Source: JBBQUN01 sp038212405 (GTDB lineage: Bacteria > Actinomycetota > Acidimicrobiia > Acidimicrobiales > SZUA-35). From it: DNA of 14,343 bases. Below are positions 7,703-14,343 of this stretch, piece by piece. Where the stretch lies: positions 1 through 14,343 of the forward strand of contig JBBQUN010000110.1 of the NCBI GenBank assembly GCA_038212405.1, written 5' to 3'. Position 1 is the first letter of the stretch, and each line of letters opens with the position of its first letter. Below the pieces are notes generated by a model that saw only the letters and a list, made by a program, of their open reading frames with translations, was not told where the DNA came from and ran no database searches. A program made the translations under genes and the position numbers.

Positions 7703-7727
7703 GGTACCGAACGAGCGACGGCGGCGA

Positions 7728-9383
7728 ATGACCTACCGTTTGTCTCGGAATGAGACCCACCACCTGACCTCACATCTCATCGAGGTCGACGGAAGAACCG
7801 TTGCGTACACCACGGGTGGCCAAGGCCTGCCGGTGTTGTTCATCCACGGTTGGGGGCTGGACCACCGGTCATATCGCCGCCCGCTCGAACAGCTGATGCT
7901 GCGCGGCTGTCGAATCATCGCGCCGTCGCTGCCGGGTTTCGGGGGTTCGACCGGATTGGCAGGGTCGAACCTGTCGTTGACCGGTCACGCACGCTGGTTG
8001 GCGCGTTTCCTGAGCGAGATCGATGAGCGCAAACCGTTCGTCGTCCTTGGACACAGCTTCGGTGGCGGCGTCGCCACCAGGCTGGCGGTGGAACACCCTG
8101 ATCTGGTGTCGAGCCTGGTGCTCGTGAACTCAGTCGGCGATCCAACGGCATTTGATTTCCGGTTGGGTCAGAGAACGGCGCGCCCCGTGACGTTCAACAG
8201 CTTGCCTGCTGCCCTCGCGTTGATCTCGCCGACTGACGAAGGAACCCAAGTACGGCGGTACTCCGCACAGGTCGTCGAAAACCTGTTGCGTGATCCGGTG
8301 GCCGTGACGAGGACGGCCTGGCTCGCGAGGAGGGCTGACGTACGTGCGGACTTGGACGCACTGGCGGCAAGGAACCTCGGTATCACGGTGCTGTGGAGCG
8401 ATCGCGACAGCGTGATCCCGTACTCGGCATTCGACACGTTCTGTCAATCGTTCGGGGCCCAAGGCCACGTTGCATCGGGAGGCCATTCGTGGCTGCTGAC
8501 CGAACCTCGGTCCTTTGGTCAGGTACTGGCAAACCTGCTGGCGGTGGAAGGTGAGCGGCACCGTTCGGACTCGGTCGGGGCAACGGTTGAATCCCTCAGC
8601 GAGCTGCTGTCGATGACGACGGTGCCGAAACGCACGATGCATCGGATGCTCGATGGTCTGTCGCATCACTGGCTGCTGAGCGATTCCGCCGATGTCTTGG
8701 CTGCTGACCTTGCGCTCTGCCACCCGAAGCTCGCCAAAGACGAGGTTCGAGTCGTCGTCCGCCCGATCGACAGCGGAGCAGCTGAGCGGGTCACGGTGCT
8801 GGCTGCTGATCGACCGGGGCTGCTGGCTGACACGACCGCAGTACTCGCCAACGAGGGATTGTCCGTCGTCGGGGCGTCGGTTCAGACCTGGGCCGAGCAA
8901 GGGCTTGCACTGCACTCGCTGACGGTGGTTCCTACGCCGTTCTGGTGGGACTCGACCCTGGAACCCGCCACCCTGGAACCCGCCACCCTGGAACCCGCCG
9001 CTGGTGAGCGGTGGCAACGCGTTGGACAGCGATTGCAAGCAGCGTCGACATCCGATGTGAGCGTTGCTGATTTCCAGGCAAGAGGACGGGTCGACGTCTC
9101 GGTGGCCGGGGCTGGTGAAGGCAAGTCGATCGTGAGCATCACCGCGATCGACCGACCGGGTCTTCTCCATGCCATCTGCCGATGGTTGGCCGACCACGAG
9201 GTATCGGTCGAGGCGGCGAGCGTCGCCACCGTGGGTTCCTCGGTTCATGACGTGCTCGTCGTGAACGGGAACCTCGACCCCGTCGCAATGAGTAACGACT
9301 TGAGCGCCGATCAGCGGCGTCAGCGCTTCGGTGATGCCATCCGCTCAGCGCTGTTCCCGGGCGCTTCTTCAATTGGTTGCTGA
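7728..9383 (+). CDS. Alpha/beta hydrolase fused to a GlnD-like tail with two ACT domains
   Basis: A 551-residue soluble protein. Residues about 17-275 form an alpha/beta hydrolase: oxyanion-region HGWG (40-43), nucleophile elbow GHSFGG with S110, acid D227 (SDRDSVIP) and H253 (GGHSW), a complete Ser-Asp-His triad. Residues about 300-340 resemble the segment before the ACT pair of GlnD. ACT 1 (about 354-402) carries AADRPGLLADTTAVLANEGL and ACT 2 (about 467-515) carries AIDRPGLLHAICRWLADHEV; both have the DRPGLL signature. The nucleotidyltransferase and HD domains of GlnD are absent. The ATG at 7728 was chosen because the open frame further upstream (to 7539) encodes residues with no domain character. 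ACT domains usually bind amino acids, so a ligand-gated esterase or peptidase is plausible but unproven. Confidence 0.85.
   Translation: MTYRLSRNETHHLTSHLIEVDGRTVAYTTGGQGLPVLFIHGWGLDHRSYRRPLEQLMLRGCRIIAPSLPGFGGSTGLAGSNLSLTGHARWLARFLSEIDERKPFVVLGHSFGGGVATRLAVEHPDLVSSLVLVNSVGDPTAFDFRLGQRTARPVTFNSLPAALALISPTDEGTQVRRYSAQVVENLLRDPVAVTRTAWLARRADVRADLDALAARNLGITVLWSDRDSVIPYSAFDTFCQSFGAQGHVASGGHSWLLTEPRSFGQVLANLLAVEGERHRSDSVGATVESLSELLSMTTVPKRTMHRMLDGLSHHWLLSDSADVLAADLALCHPKLAKDEVRVVVRPIDSGAAERVTVLAADRPGLLADTTAVLANEGLSVVGASVQTWAEQGLALHSLTVVPTPFWWDSTLEPATLEPATLEPAAGERWQRVGQRLQAASTSDVSVADFQARGRVDVSVAGAGEGKSIVSITAIDRPGLLHAICRWLADHEVSVEAASVATVGSSVHDVLVVNGNLDPVAMSNDLSADQRRQRFGDAIRSALFPGASSIGC
8955..8999. 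repeat. Three perfect 15-base tandem repeats between the two ACT domains
   Basis: ACCCTGGAACCCGCC is repeated three times without mismatch (8955-8969, 8970-8984, 8985-8999), encoding TLEPA three times in the linker joining the two ACT domains. Identity at the DNA level shows a recent expansion. Confidence 0.9.
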
Positions 9384-9455
9384 CCCTTTACGGCCACGAC
9401 ATCACGCCGAAACCTTGGTCATCTACCCTCGGACCCACAACACCGGTTCGACGCT

Positions 9456-9460
9456 GGAGG
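9456..9460 (+). promoter_or_regulatory. Ribosome-binding site deciding the plsC start
   Basis: GGAGG five bases before the ATG at 9466. It favours this start over the upstream in-frame ATG at 9331, which lies inside the hydrolase gene. Confidence 0.75.
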
Positions 9461-9465
9461 GTGAC

Positions 9466-10188
9466 ATGGCAGTACAAGAGTCCGAGCGCAGCGATGTCTT
9501 CGAGCGGGTCGGTACGCACTACTGGGCGGTTCGCCGGGCGAGTTGGGCGATCCGACGACTCTGGCTCGACACGCAGCTCTTCGACGTTGCGAATGTTCCC
9601 GACCACGGGCCGGTGATTCTGGCCGCCAATCACCTTTCGTTCATCGACTCCCCGTTGATGATGTTTGGGCTCGACCGCAAGGTGTCGGTACTCGGGAAGG
9701 CCGAGTACCTCCACAGGACTTCGACACGCTGGCTCTTCCCGGCGGCTGGAATGATCCCAGTCGATCGCTCGGGCAAGGGTCTCGTCGAGAGTCTGCGATG
9801 CGCCGAGAATCTGTTGGCGAACGGTGAGATCGTCGGAATCTTCCCCGAAGGAACACGGAGCCGATCCGGCGAGCTGTACAAAGGGCGTTCCGGTGTTGCT
9901 CACCTTGCGTTGAAGTCCGGTGCGCCAATCGTGCCCGTCGGCATCATCGGTTCGGACGGCGTGCAATCCCCTGATTCGATCCGACCGAGATTTCGAGGTC
10001 GAGTCGAGCTGCGGTTCGGCTCGCCGATCGACATGGGTCCCTGGGTCGATCGACCTCGCAACGCCGAGACCAAAGCCGAGATCACCGAACAGGTCATGGC
10101 CTCGATCGCGTCGCTCTCCGGACAGACACGCCGTGACGCCTACGCGTCGGCTCGGTCGGACACGATGATGCATCCGTCGTACGGCTGA
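9466..10188 (+). CDS. 1-acyl-sn-glycerol-3-phosphate acyltransferase-like protein (PlsC family)
   Basis: A 240-residue acyltransferase expected to work at the inner face of the membrane, transferring an acyl chain to lysophosphatidic acid or a similar acceptor. Motif I NHLSFID (55-61) gives the catalytic H56 and D61 of HX4D; the substrate-binding motif FPEGTRS lies at 126-132, preceded by GMIPVDR (95-101) and followed by PIVPVGI (154-160). The length matches short bacterial PlsC. The ATG at 9466 is chosen for its GGAGG site. There are 82 bases between the hydrolase stop and this start, so it may share a transcript or have its own promoter. Specificity among phosphatidate synthesis and other acyl acceptors cannot be told from sequence. 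Confidence 0.88.
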   Translation: MAVQESERSDVFERVGTHYWAVRRASWAIRRLWLDTQLFDVANVPDHGPVILAANHLSFIDSPLMMFGLDRKVSVLGKAEYLHRTSTRWLFPAAGMIPVDRSGKGLVESLRCAENLLANGEIVGIFPEGTRSRSGELYKGRSGVAHLALKSGAPIVPVGIIGSDGVQSPDSIRPRFRGRVELRFGSPIDMGPWVDRPRNAETKAEITEQVMASIASLSGQTRRDAYASARSDTMMHPSYG

Positions 10189-10196
10189 GGATCAGT

Positions 10197-10607
10197 TCAC
10201 TGGCGGCTCTGGTTCAGGAGGGCGTCGACGAGGTCTCGCATCGAGACGATCCCCACTCGTTCGCCGTCGTTCACCACGAGATGGCGAACGCCAGACACCA
10301 TCATCAGCTCGGCGGCATCGTCGATCGAACGGTCGGCGTCGATCTCGATGACCGGCATCGATGCCAGCGCGGCTGCGGTCAAGTCGGTGGTGCCGAGCGC
10401 AACGGCACGCACGATGTCACGTTCGGTCACGATGCCGAGTTGCTGATCTGGCATGCGCACCGGCAGAGCGCTGCAACCGGTGGTGGTCATGCGCTCGGCA
10501 ATCGCCTCGAACGAATCCGACGGCGCGCCCTCGTGCATGGTGAACGCGGTCAGTGATCGAACAGGGTCAGTCAAACCAGCGGGGAGGAAGTACGAGAACC
10601 CGACCAT
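10197..10607 (-). CDS. Protein of two CBS domains
   Basis: A 136-residue cytoplasmic protein made almost only of a CBS pair (Bateman module). CBS 1 (about 20-75) ends in LGIVTERDIVRAV (57-69) and CBS 2 (about 83-134) in VGIVSMRDLVDAL (118-130), the characteristic strand-helix endings. Such stand-alone pairs bind adenine nucleotides and act as energy sensors; mycobacterial Hrp1 (Rv2626c) is a comparable small protein. The ATG at 10607 is preferred over an upstream in-frame ATG at 10700 because AAGGAG (plus strand 10614-10619) sits six bases before it and the extra 31 residues are not domain-like. The gene converges on plsC with only eight bases between the stops; no clear terminator hairpin is visible there. 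Confidence 0.88.
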   Translation of the reverse strand: MVGFSYFLPAGLTDPVRSLTAFTMHEGAPSDSFEAIAERMTTTGCSALPVRMPDQQLGIVTERDIVRAVALGTTDLTAAALASMPVIEIDADRSIDDAAELMMVSGVRHLVVNDGERVGIVSMRDLVDALLNQSRQ

Positions 10608-10613
10608 GAACGT

Positions 10614-10619
10614 CTCCTT
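10614..10619 (-). promoter_or_regulatory. Ribosome-binding site deciding the CBS-protein start
   Basis: AAGGAG on the minus strand, six bases before the ATG at 10607; no comparable site precedes the alternative ATG at 10700. Confidence 0.75.
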
Positions 10620-10758
10620 GTTGCTTGGCGCCTCGTGCATCAACGCCGAGGCGGTTCCCGATAAAGCAAAGCGCCGACGCGATGCAGGCGCCAGGGCCAT
10701 CGGTCCTCGATCAGCGACCTAGCCTGTCCCCACGTCTGTATCGAATCGAGGTCGGCTG

Positions 10759-11301
10759 ATGAAATCGTTGAAACGAGCAAGGCCGAGGTTTGGTCACACC
10801 ACGATGCTGCTCGGGGTTGTCGTCGGACTCTGCGCCGGTTGTGGAGACAAGCTGGCGGAGCCGGCGGTGCTTCGCGACGCCGCTGTCTATGAGTCGGCAC
10901 TTCTCCACCTCATCGATTCGTCTGGTGTCGAGCTCTCGGACCGATGGGCCGATCCCGTCGTCTTCGTGGAGACGCTCGAGCCCGAAAGCGTCGACCTGGA
11001 AACCCAGATCGCTGTCGTCGATGGCTTCCAAGACGAGTACCGGATTCGCTTCGTCGACGAAATCAGCGAAGCAGTCGACTTCGAGCTCCCCGACCTCGCC
11101 GTCAGAGAAGGAACCCTGCTCGTAGCATTCGGGCCGATCGTCGTCGATGGCGACGATCTCCTTCTGCACGGCGAGTACTACCTGGGCGCAACTGACGCCG
11201 CGGCCTTCGACTATCGCTTCCAGGCCGACCCGACGGGGAACCTCGTGATGGTCGGCGATCCTGTCGATGGGGTGACCGAGTTGGTCGTGGCAGACGCGTG
11301 A
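10759..11301 (+). CDS. Predicted lipoprotein of unknown function
   Basis: A 180-residue protein I do not recognise. The N-terminus is a lipoprotein signal peptide: basic MKSLKRARPR, hydrophobic core (16-25) and lipobox LCAGC with lipidation at C28. The mature part is acidic and rich in D, E and V, with alternating hydrophobic residues suggesting a beta-rich fold; it has no further membrane segment and no cysteine after the lipobox. The ATG has GAGG seven bases upstream. Its stop overlaps the GTG start of the MFS gene (GTGA), so the two are very likely co-translated and may act together at the membrane. It could be an accessory or surface partner of that transporter, which is inference from position only. 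Confidence 0.82.
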   Translation: MKSLKRARPRFGHTTMLLGVVVGLCAGCGDKLAEPAVLRDAAVYESALLHLIDSSGVELSDRWADPVVFVETLEPESVDLETQIAVVDGFQDEYRIRFVDEISEAVDFELPDLAVREGTLLVAFGPIVVDGDDLLLHGEYYLGATDAAAFDYRFQADPTGNLVMVGDPVDGVTELVVADA

Positions 11302-12512
11302 GGCGGCCAAGTCTGGCAAGACTGCGAGGAAGCGGTGGTGGTTCCGGCGTCCGTCCGTTGTTCCCGATGCAAGCGTTCCACAGCTTCGGAGAATCGTTGT
11401 TTGCGCTGTCGCTCGTCGGGTCGTTGTTCTTCAACGTGTCGATCGACGCGGCGAGACCGCGGATCATCCTCTACCTCGCCGTCACCATGGCGCCGTTCGC
11501 CGTACTCGGGCCATTGATCGGCCCGATGATCGACCGAGTGAGAGGAGGCCATCTCATGGTGCTCGTCTCCTCGCTCTCGGCTCGAGCAGTCGTTGCGCTC
11601 CTGCTGTCGACTCAGCTGCGATCGATTCTGTTCTACCCGGAGGCCTTCGCGCTGTTGGTGGGGGCAAAGGTCTATGCCGTCGGGCGAAACTCGATCGTGC
11701 CATCACTGGTCGGTGAGGGTGGCGACCTCATGTCGGGCAATGCTCAGCTGGCGCGCGTCGGCGCGCTGGCGGGGGTTCTCGGCGGTGCTTTTGGCCTGGT
11801 GCTCTTGCGCGTCGGCGGCGCACCGCTGGCGGTTCGTTGTGCTGCATTGTCGTATGCGCTGGGAGCATTGGCTGCGCTGCGAGCGCCGGGCCCCCAACCT
11901 GTCGAGTCGGTGCCAGTCGCGACCGAAACAGCCGAGATGCACCGTCACGGTGTGCGGGCAGCAGCGAGTGCCATGGCGGTGATTCGGTTCGCCACGGGAT
12001 TCATCGTCTTCCACGTCGGCTTCGTGTTGAAGTCGTCGGGTCAGCCGGCATGGGTGATCGGTACTGTTGCCGGATCGATCGCTCTCGGTGGCTTTCTCGG
12101 AACGTTCACGGCCCAACACCTACGCCGACGCCACGATGAACAACAAATGCTCGATCGAGCGATCATCGGCCTCGCCTCGGTAACAGGACTCACCGCCATC
12201 TGGTTCGCTGCGCCAACAGCGGTGGCCCTTGGCCTTGCACTCGGGCTCGCCGGGAGTGTCGGACGGCGAGCGTTCGATGGGATCGTGCAGACCGACGCCC
12301 CGCACGCTCGTCGCGGGCGCGCCTTCGCCGGCCTCGAGACCCGGCTCGAACTTGGCTGGGTTGCAGGAGCGCTGATCGCCGTGGTGTCGCGGGCGCCAGG
12401 CTGGCTCGGGTTGCTCGGACTCACGTTCACCCTCGTGTTGATCGGGGTCACCCAAATGCTCCGGGAACGATCAGATCGAAGCCCAATCGGCTCAGCGCAA
12501 GCGAGTACGTAG
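11298..12512 (+). CDS. Major facilitator superfamily transporter
   Basis: An inner-membrane protein of 404 residues with about twelve hydrophobic segments, starting near 24-44, 52-74 and 83-103 and ending near 371-390, with a basic C-terminal tail. GPLIGPMIDRVRGG (67-80) is a loop 2-3 motif A variant (GxxxDRxxxG-like), which supports the MFS call. The central loop after segment six (about 195-217) is charged and the sequence GRRAFDGIVQTDAPHARRGR lies between the later spans. The GTG at 11298 overlaps the lipoprotein stop and lacks a strong ribosome-binding site, as expected for translational coupling; an ATG at 11367 would cut into the first span. Substrate and direction (import or drug export) are unknown. 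Confidence 0.85.
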   Translation: MRRPSLARLRGSGGGSGVRPLFPMQAFHSFGESLFALSLVGSLFFNVSIDAARPRIILYLAVTMAPFAVLGPLIGPMIDRVRGGHLMVLVSSLSARAVVALLLSTQLRSILFYPEAFALLVGAKVYAVGRNSIVPSLVGEGGDLMSGNAQLARVGALAGVLGGAFGLVLLRVGGAPLAVRCAALSYALGALAALRAPGPQPVESVPVATETAEMHRHGVRAAASAMAVIRFATGFIVFHVGFVLKSSGQPAWVIGTVAGSIALGGFLGTFTAQHLRRRHDEQQMLDRAIIGLASVTGLTAIWFAAPTAVALGLALGLAGSVGRRAFDGIVQTDAPHARRGRAFAGLETRLELGWVAGALIAVVSRAPGWLGLLGLTFTLVLIGVTQMLRERSDRSPIGSAQAST

Positions 12513-12561
12513 GTGACGTCAGACCCTGGCGTGAAGAAGGTCTCGTGGCGAAACTGTGGTC

Positions 12562-13038
12562 ATGGGAACTCCATCAGCAGGCAACGAACCAATGGGAGAA
12601 ACCGGGCCGGTCGTGGTCGGCATCGACCTTTCCGACGCATCGAGCGAGGCCATCGCCAAGGCGGGAGCAATTGCTGCGGCAACCGGAGCGCTGCTCGTCG
12701 TCGTCGTCAATGTGAACGTCCCAGAACGCGCGGTCATCGAGGACCTCGCCGAAGCCGAGCAACGGACCTTCGAAGAGGCCGGTCACGAGTTGCTGCTGCG
12801 AATGGCCACCCTTCACGCTCCAGACGTCGATACCGAGCCAGTACTCACGTATCGAGACTCCGCAGCTGACGGCCTGCTCGATGTCGTCGCCACTCGCGAT
12901 GCGTCGATGCTCGTGGTCGCGTCGCATGGGCGCAGCGGGGTACAACGCTGGTTGTTGGGGAGTGTGGCCGAGAAGTTGGCCAGGGCCTCCACCGTTCCCG
13001 TGTTGATCGTGCCGGTGGGTAGCCGAAAGAGCGGCTGA
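12562..13038 (+). CDS. Universal stress protein (UspA family)
   Basis: A single Usp domain of about 158 residues. The first strand PVVVGIDLSDASSEAI carries the Asp of the ATP-binding fold, followed by LLVVVVNVNVPE, and the C-terminal ASHGRSGVQRWLLGSVAEKLARAS matches the nucleotide-binding motif Gx2Gx9G(S/T), except that the first glycine is alanine. The family binds ATP or AMP and is induced in growth arrest and other stress. The exact start is uncertain: ATG 12562 is given, but GTG 12556 and ATG 12592 are in frame, and no upstream site is convincing (AGCAGG lies ten bases before 12592). It is 49 bases after the MFS stop and 63 bases before the kinase gene. Confidence 0.88.
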   Translation: MGTPSAGNEPMGETGPVVVGIDLSDASSEAIAKAGAIAAATGALLVVVVNVNVPERAVIEDLAEAEQRTFEEAGHELLLRMATLHAPDVDTEPVLTYRDSAADGLLDVVATRDASMLVVASHGRSGVQRWLLGSVAEKLARASTVPVLIVPVGSRKSG

Positions 13039-13062
13039 GTCCGGTGACGTTGACGTCGTGGT

Positions 13063-13100
13063 GTCGGCATCACGAAACTGTCATGACAGGAGGTGCCGAC
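13063..13100 (+). promoter_or_regulatory. Nested palindromes enclosing the kinase ribosome-binding site
   Basis: GTCGGCA (13063-13069) is perfectly complementary to TGCCGAC (13094-13100), whose last base is two bases before the ATG at 13102. Inside lies a perfect 12-base palindrome CTGTCATGACAG (13078-13089). The Shine-Dalgarno AGGAGG (13088-13093) sits between inner and outer stems. The RNA could present or hide the site; alternatively the palindrome is an operator for a dimeric regulator. Confidence 0.5.
13088..13093 (+). promoter_or_regulatory. Ribosome-binding site of the kinase gene
   Basis: AGGAGG with eight bases to the ATG at 13102; overlaps the end of the CTGTCATGACAG palindrome by two bases. 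Confidence 0.8.
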
Positions 13101-13101
13101 G

Positions 13102-14343
13102 ATGTGGCAACCAGCAGTAGTCGAAACACACATCTCCACGGTCTTCTTCGTCGGCGACCGGGCCTACAAGTTGCTCAAGCCGTTGCGTACGAGCTTCCTC
13201 GACTTCTCCACCAGTGAAAAGCGAATCGAAGCGGCAACCACCGAGATCGACCTGAACCGCCGTATGGCCCCTGAGGTCTATCTCGGCCACGCCGATGTCG
13301 TCGAGCACGGTGAAGTCGTCGATCGAATGATCATCATGGAGCGGCTCCCTGACGACCGACGACTGTCAACGCTGTTGGCCGGGGCTGACGAGCGTGTCGA
13401 CGATTGTGTTCGTACGGTCGCCCGAATGGTTGCTGCATTCCACGCGGCCCAGGCGCCCATCGACGACGAGGAGGCGAGAAGCATCGCTGGGCGAACAGGG
13501 CTCACGAAGAATTGGGCCGACAACTTTGCCGATCTCGAGCCGCTCGTCGGCGATGTTCTGCCACCGTCGGAGATCGAGCGGGCCAAGCTGTTGGTCAGCC
13601 GGTTCCTCGATCATCGAGATGGGCTGCTGCAACAGCGGATGGCTGACGGCCTCGTGCGAGACGGGCACGGTGACCTCACCGCAGCAGACATCTTCTGTGT
13701 CGATGGTGGCCCGCAGATTCTCGACTGCCTCGCCTTCGACCCAGCGCTGCGAATCGGCGATGTCCTGCTCGATGTCGCGTTCCTGGTGATGGACCTCGAT
13801 CGCCTTGCCGGTTCCGGTCTGTCGAGTGCCTTCCTTCGCTGGTACTGCGAGTTCGCCAATGAGCATCACCCTGCGGCGCTGGCGCACCACTACGTGGCCT
13901 ATCGCGCCAACGTGCGCGCAAAGGTCGAAGCGCTTCGCTACGCGCAAGGGGACACGACTGCGGCCGCGGCTGTCAGGGGCTATCAGCGACTCTGTTTGTC
14001 GCACCTCGAACGAGCACAGTTGACGGTCATGCTCGTTGGCGGAACCCCGGGAACCGGTAAGTCGACTCTTGCTCGTGGACTGTCCGACTCGTTCGGCTCG
14101 ATGGTGTTGAGCACCGACGAAGTCCGCAAAGACCTCGCTGGTTGGTCGCATCTCGAGCACGAGGTGAGCGAGGCCGACGAAGGTCTCTACGTTCCGAAGA
14201 TGAGTGAGGCGACGTACCAGGCGCTGCTCGATCGGGCTGGCGCGCTGCTGGATCGAGCCGAGTCCGTCGTCCTCGACGCATCGTGGAATCGAGAAGAGCA
14301 TCGGCAAGCGGCTCGGGTTCTCGCAGCGTCCAAAGGCGCAGAG
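13102..14343 (+). CDS. Two-domain protein: aminoglycoside-phosphotransferase-like kinase plus P-loop kinase/ATPase, 3' end cut by window edge
   Basis: 414 codons are visible; the gene runs off the right edge. The N-terminal part (about 1-290) is an APH-like kinase fold of the COG2187 type: early lysines in AYKLLKP (21-27), the catalytic loop RDGHGDLTAADIF (186-198; H189, D191), and the metal-binding-type ILDCLAFDP (206-214) followed by GDVLLDVAFLVMDLD (219-233). D196 stands where aminoglycoside kinases have Asn. The C-terminal part (from about 307) has Walker A GGTPGTGKST (313-322) of a COG0645-type P-loop kinase. A fusion of this sort occurs in many bacteria, including mycobacterial Rv2004c, a DosR-regulon gene next to a universal stress protein; the same order is seen here. 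The substrate is unknown; antibiotic resistance is not implied. Confidence 0.87.
   Translation, partial: MWQPAVVETHISTVFFVGDRAYKLLKPLRTSFLDFSTSEKRIEAATTEIDLNRRMAPEVYLGHADVVEHGEVVDRMIIMERLPDDRRLSTLLAGADERVDDCVRTVARMVAAFHAAQAPIDDEEARSIAGRTGLTKNWADNFADLEPLVGDVLPPSEIERAKLLVSRFLDHRDGLLQQRMADGLVRDGHGDLTAADIFCVDGGPQILDCLAFDPALRIGDVLLDVAFLVMDLDRLAGSGLSSAFLRWYCEFANEHHPAALAHHYVAYRANVRAKVEALRYAQGDTTAAAAVRGYQRLCLSHLERAQLTVMLVGGTPGTGKSTLARGLSDSFGSMVLSTDEVRKDLAGWSHLEHEVSEADEGLYVPKMSEATYQALLDRAGALLDRAESVVLDASWNREEHRQAARVLAASKGAE

Larger units (their letters stand above)
7515..7727. other. Divergent intergenic control region
   Basis: 213 bases separate the importer operon (minus) from the hydrolase-ACT gene (plus). 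The region holds a TAGCGT box for the operon, an inverted repeat CGGTT-5-AACCG at 7553-7567, and a longer imperfect hairpin at 7665-7702 upstream of the hydrolase gene. No purine-riboswitch-like structure was recognised. It must carry promoters for both directions. Confidence 0.6.

Noticed and set aside
7539..7727. 63-residue N-terminal extension of the hydrolase-ACT protein
   Set aside because: The extension has no domain character, and the hydrolase fold begins shortly after the ATG at 7728.
7515..7727. Purine riboswitch upstream of the importer operon
   Set aside because: I could not find a three-way-junction purine aptamer, and the likely leader of the operon is very short or absent.
8130..9248. 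372-codon minus-strand open frame opposite the hydrolase-ACT gene
   Set aside because: No domain signal, while the plus frame contains the hydrolase triad and both ACT signatures.
10184..10200. Bidirectional terminator between plsC and the CBS gene
   Set aside because: Only a four-base CTGA/TCAG repeat is visible, with no T-run and no stable stem.
13657..13695. Asp in place of the APH catalytic-loop Asn (residue 196) as evidence of an inactive kinase
   Set aside because: The HGD core and the later metal-site Asp are present, and the replacement may be a normal feature of the COG2187 family in actinobacteria; it could not be checked here.
13102..14343. Aminoglycoside resistance gene
   Set aside because: The fold is APH-like, but fusion to a P-loop kinase and the stress-gene setting point to the COG2187/COG0645 family rather than a resistance enzyme.

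Overview
The window looks like chromosomal DNA of a high-GC actinobacterium, most likely from the Acidimicrobiia (Ilumatobacter-like). I infer this from strong G/C bias at third codon positions, GTG and TTG starts, a possibly leaderless promoter, and the style of the MFS, CBS, Usp and kinase proteins. It holds 14 protein-coding genes, and the two at the window edges are incomplete. I see no rRNA, tRNA, CRISPR array, insertion sequence or prophage.

Left half (1-7514, minus strand): one tightly packed seven-gene operon read from 7514 leftwards. In transcription order it encodes a BMP-family solute-binding lipoprotein, a double-domain ABC ATPase (TTG start), two permeases of the nucleoside/simple-sugar type, an isopenicillin-N-synthase-like 2-oxoglutarate/Fe(II) oxygenase, guanine deaminase, and an SRPBCC protein cut by the window edge. 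Genes overlap or sit within about 27 bases of each other. The likely job is uptake of a purine nucleoside or base followed by deamination of guanine. The oxygenase is the unexplained member and may oxidise a nucleobase.

Middle (7515-10188): a 213-base divergent control region is followed on the plus strand by an unusual protein in which an alpha/beta hydrolase is joined to a GlnD-like tail with two ACT domains. A PlsC-type acyltransferase follows, with a good ribosome-binding site. Hydrolase and acyltransferase could both act on lipids, but that is inference.

Right half (10197-14343): a two-CBS-domain protein lies on the minus strand, convergent with plsC. Divergent from it, on the plus strand, are an unrecognised lipoprotein translationally coupled to a 12-TM MFS transporter, then a universal stress protein and a two-domain APH-like/P-loop kinase cut by the right edge. 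CBS, Usp and this kinase resemble the kind of genes found in the mycobacterial dormancy (DosR) regulon. The kinase start codon is preceded by a striking nested palindrome enclosing the Shine-Dalgarno sequence.

The best candidates for new biology are the hydrolase-ACT-ACT fusion, the oxygenase placed between a purine-type importer and guanine deaminase, and the structured leader of the kinase gene.
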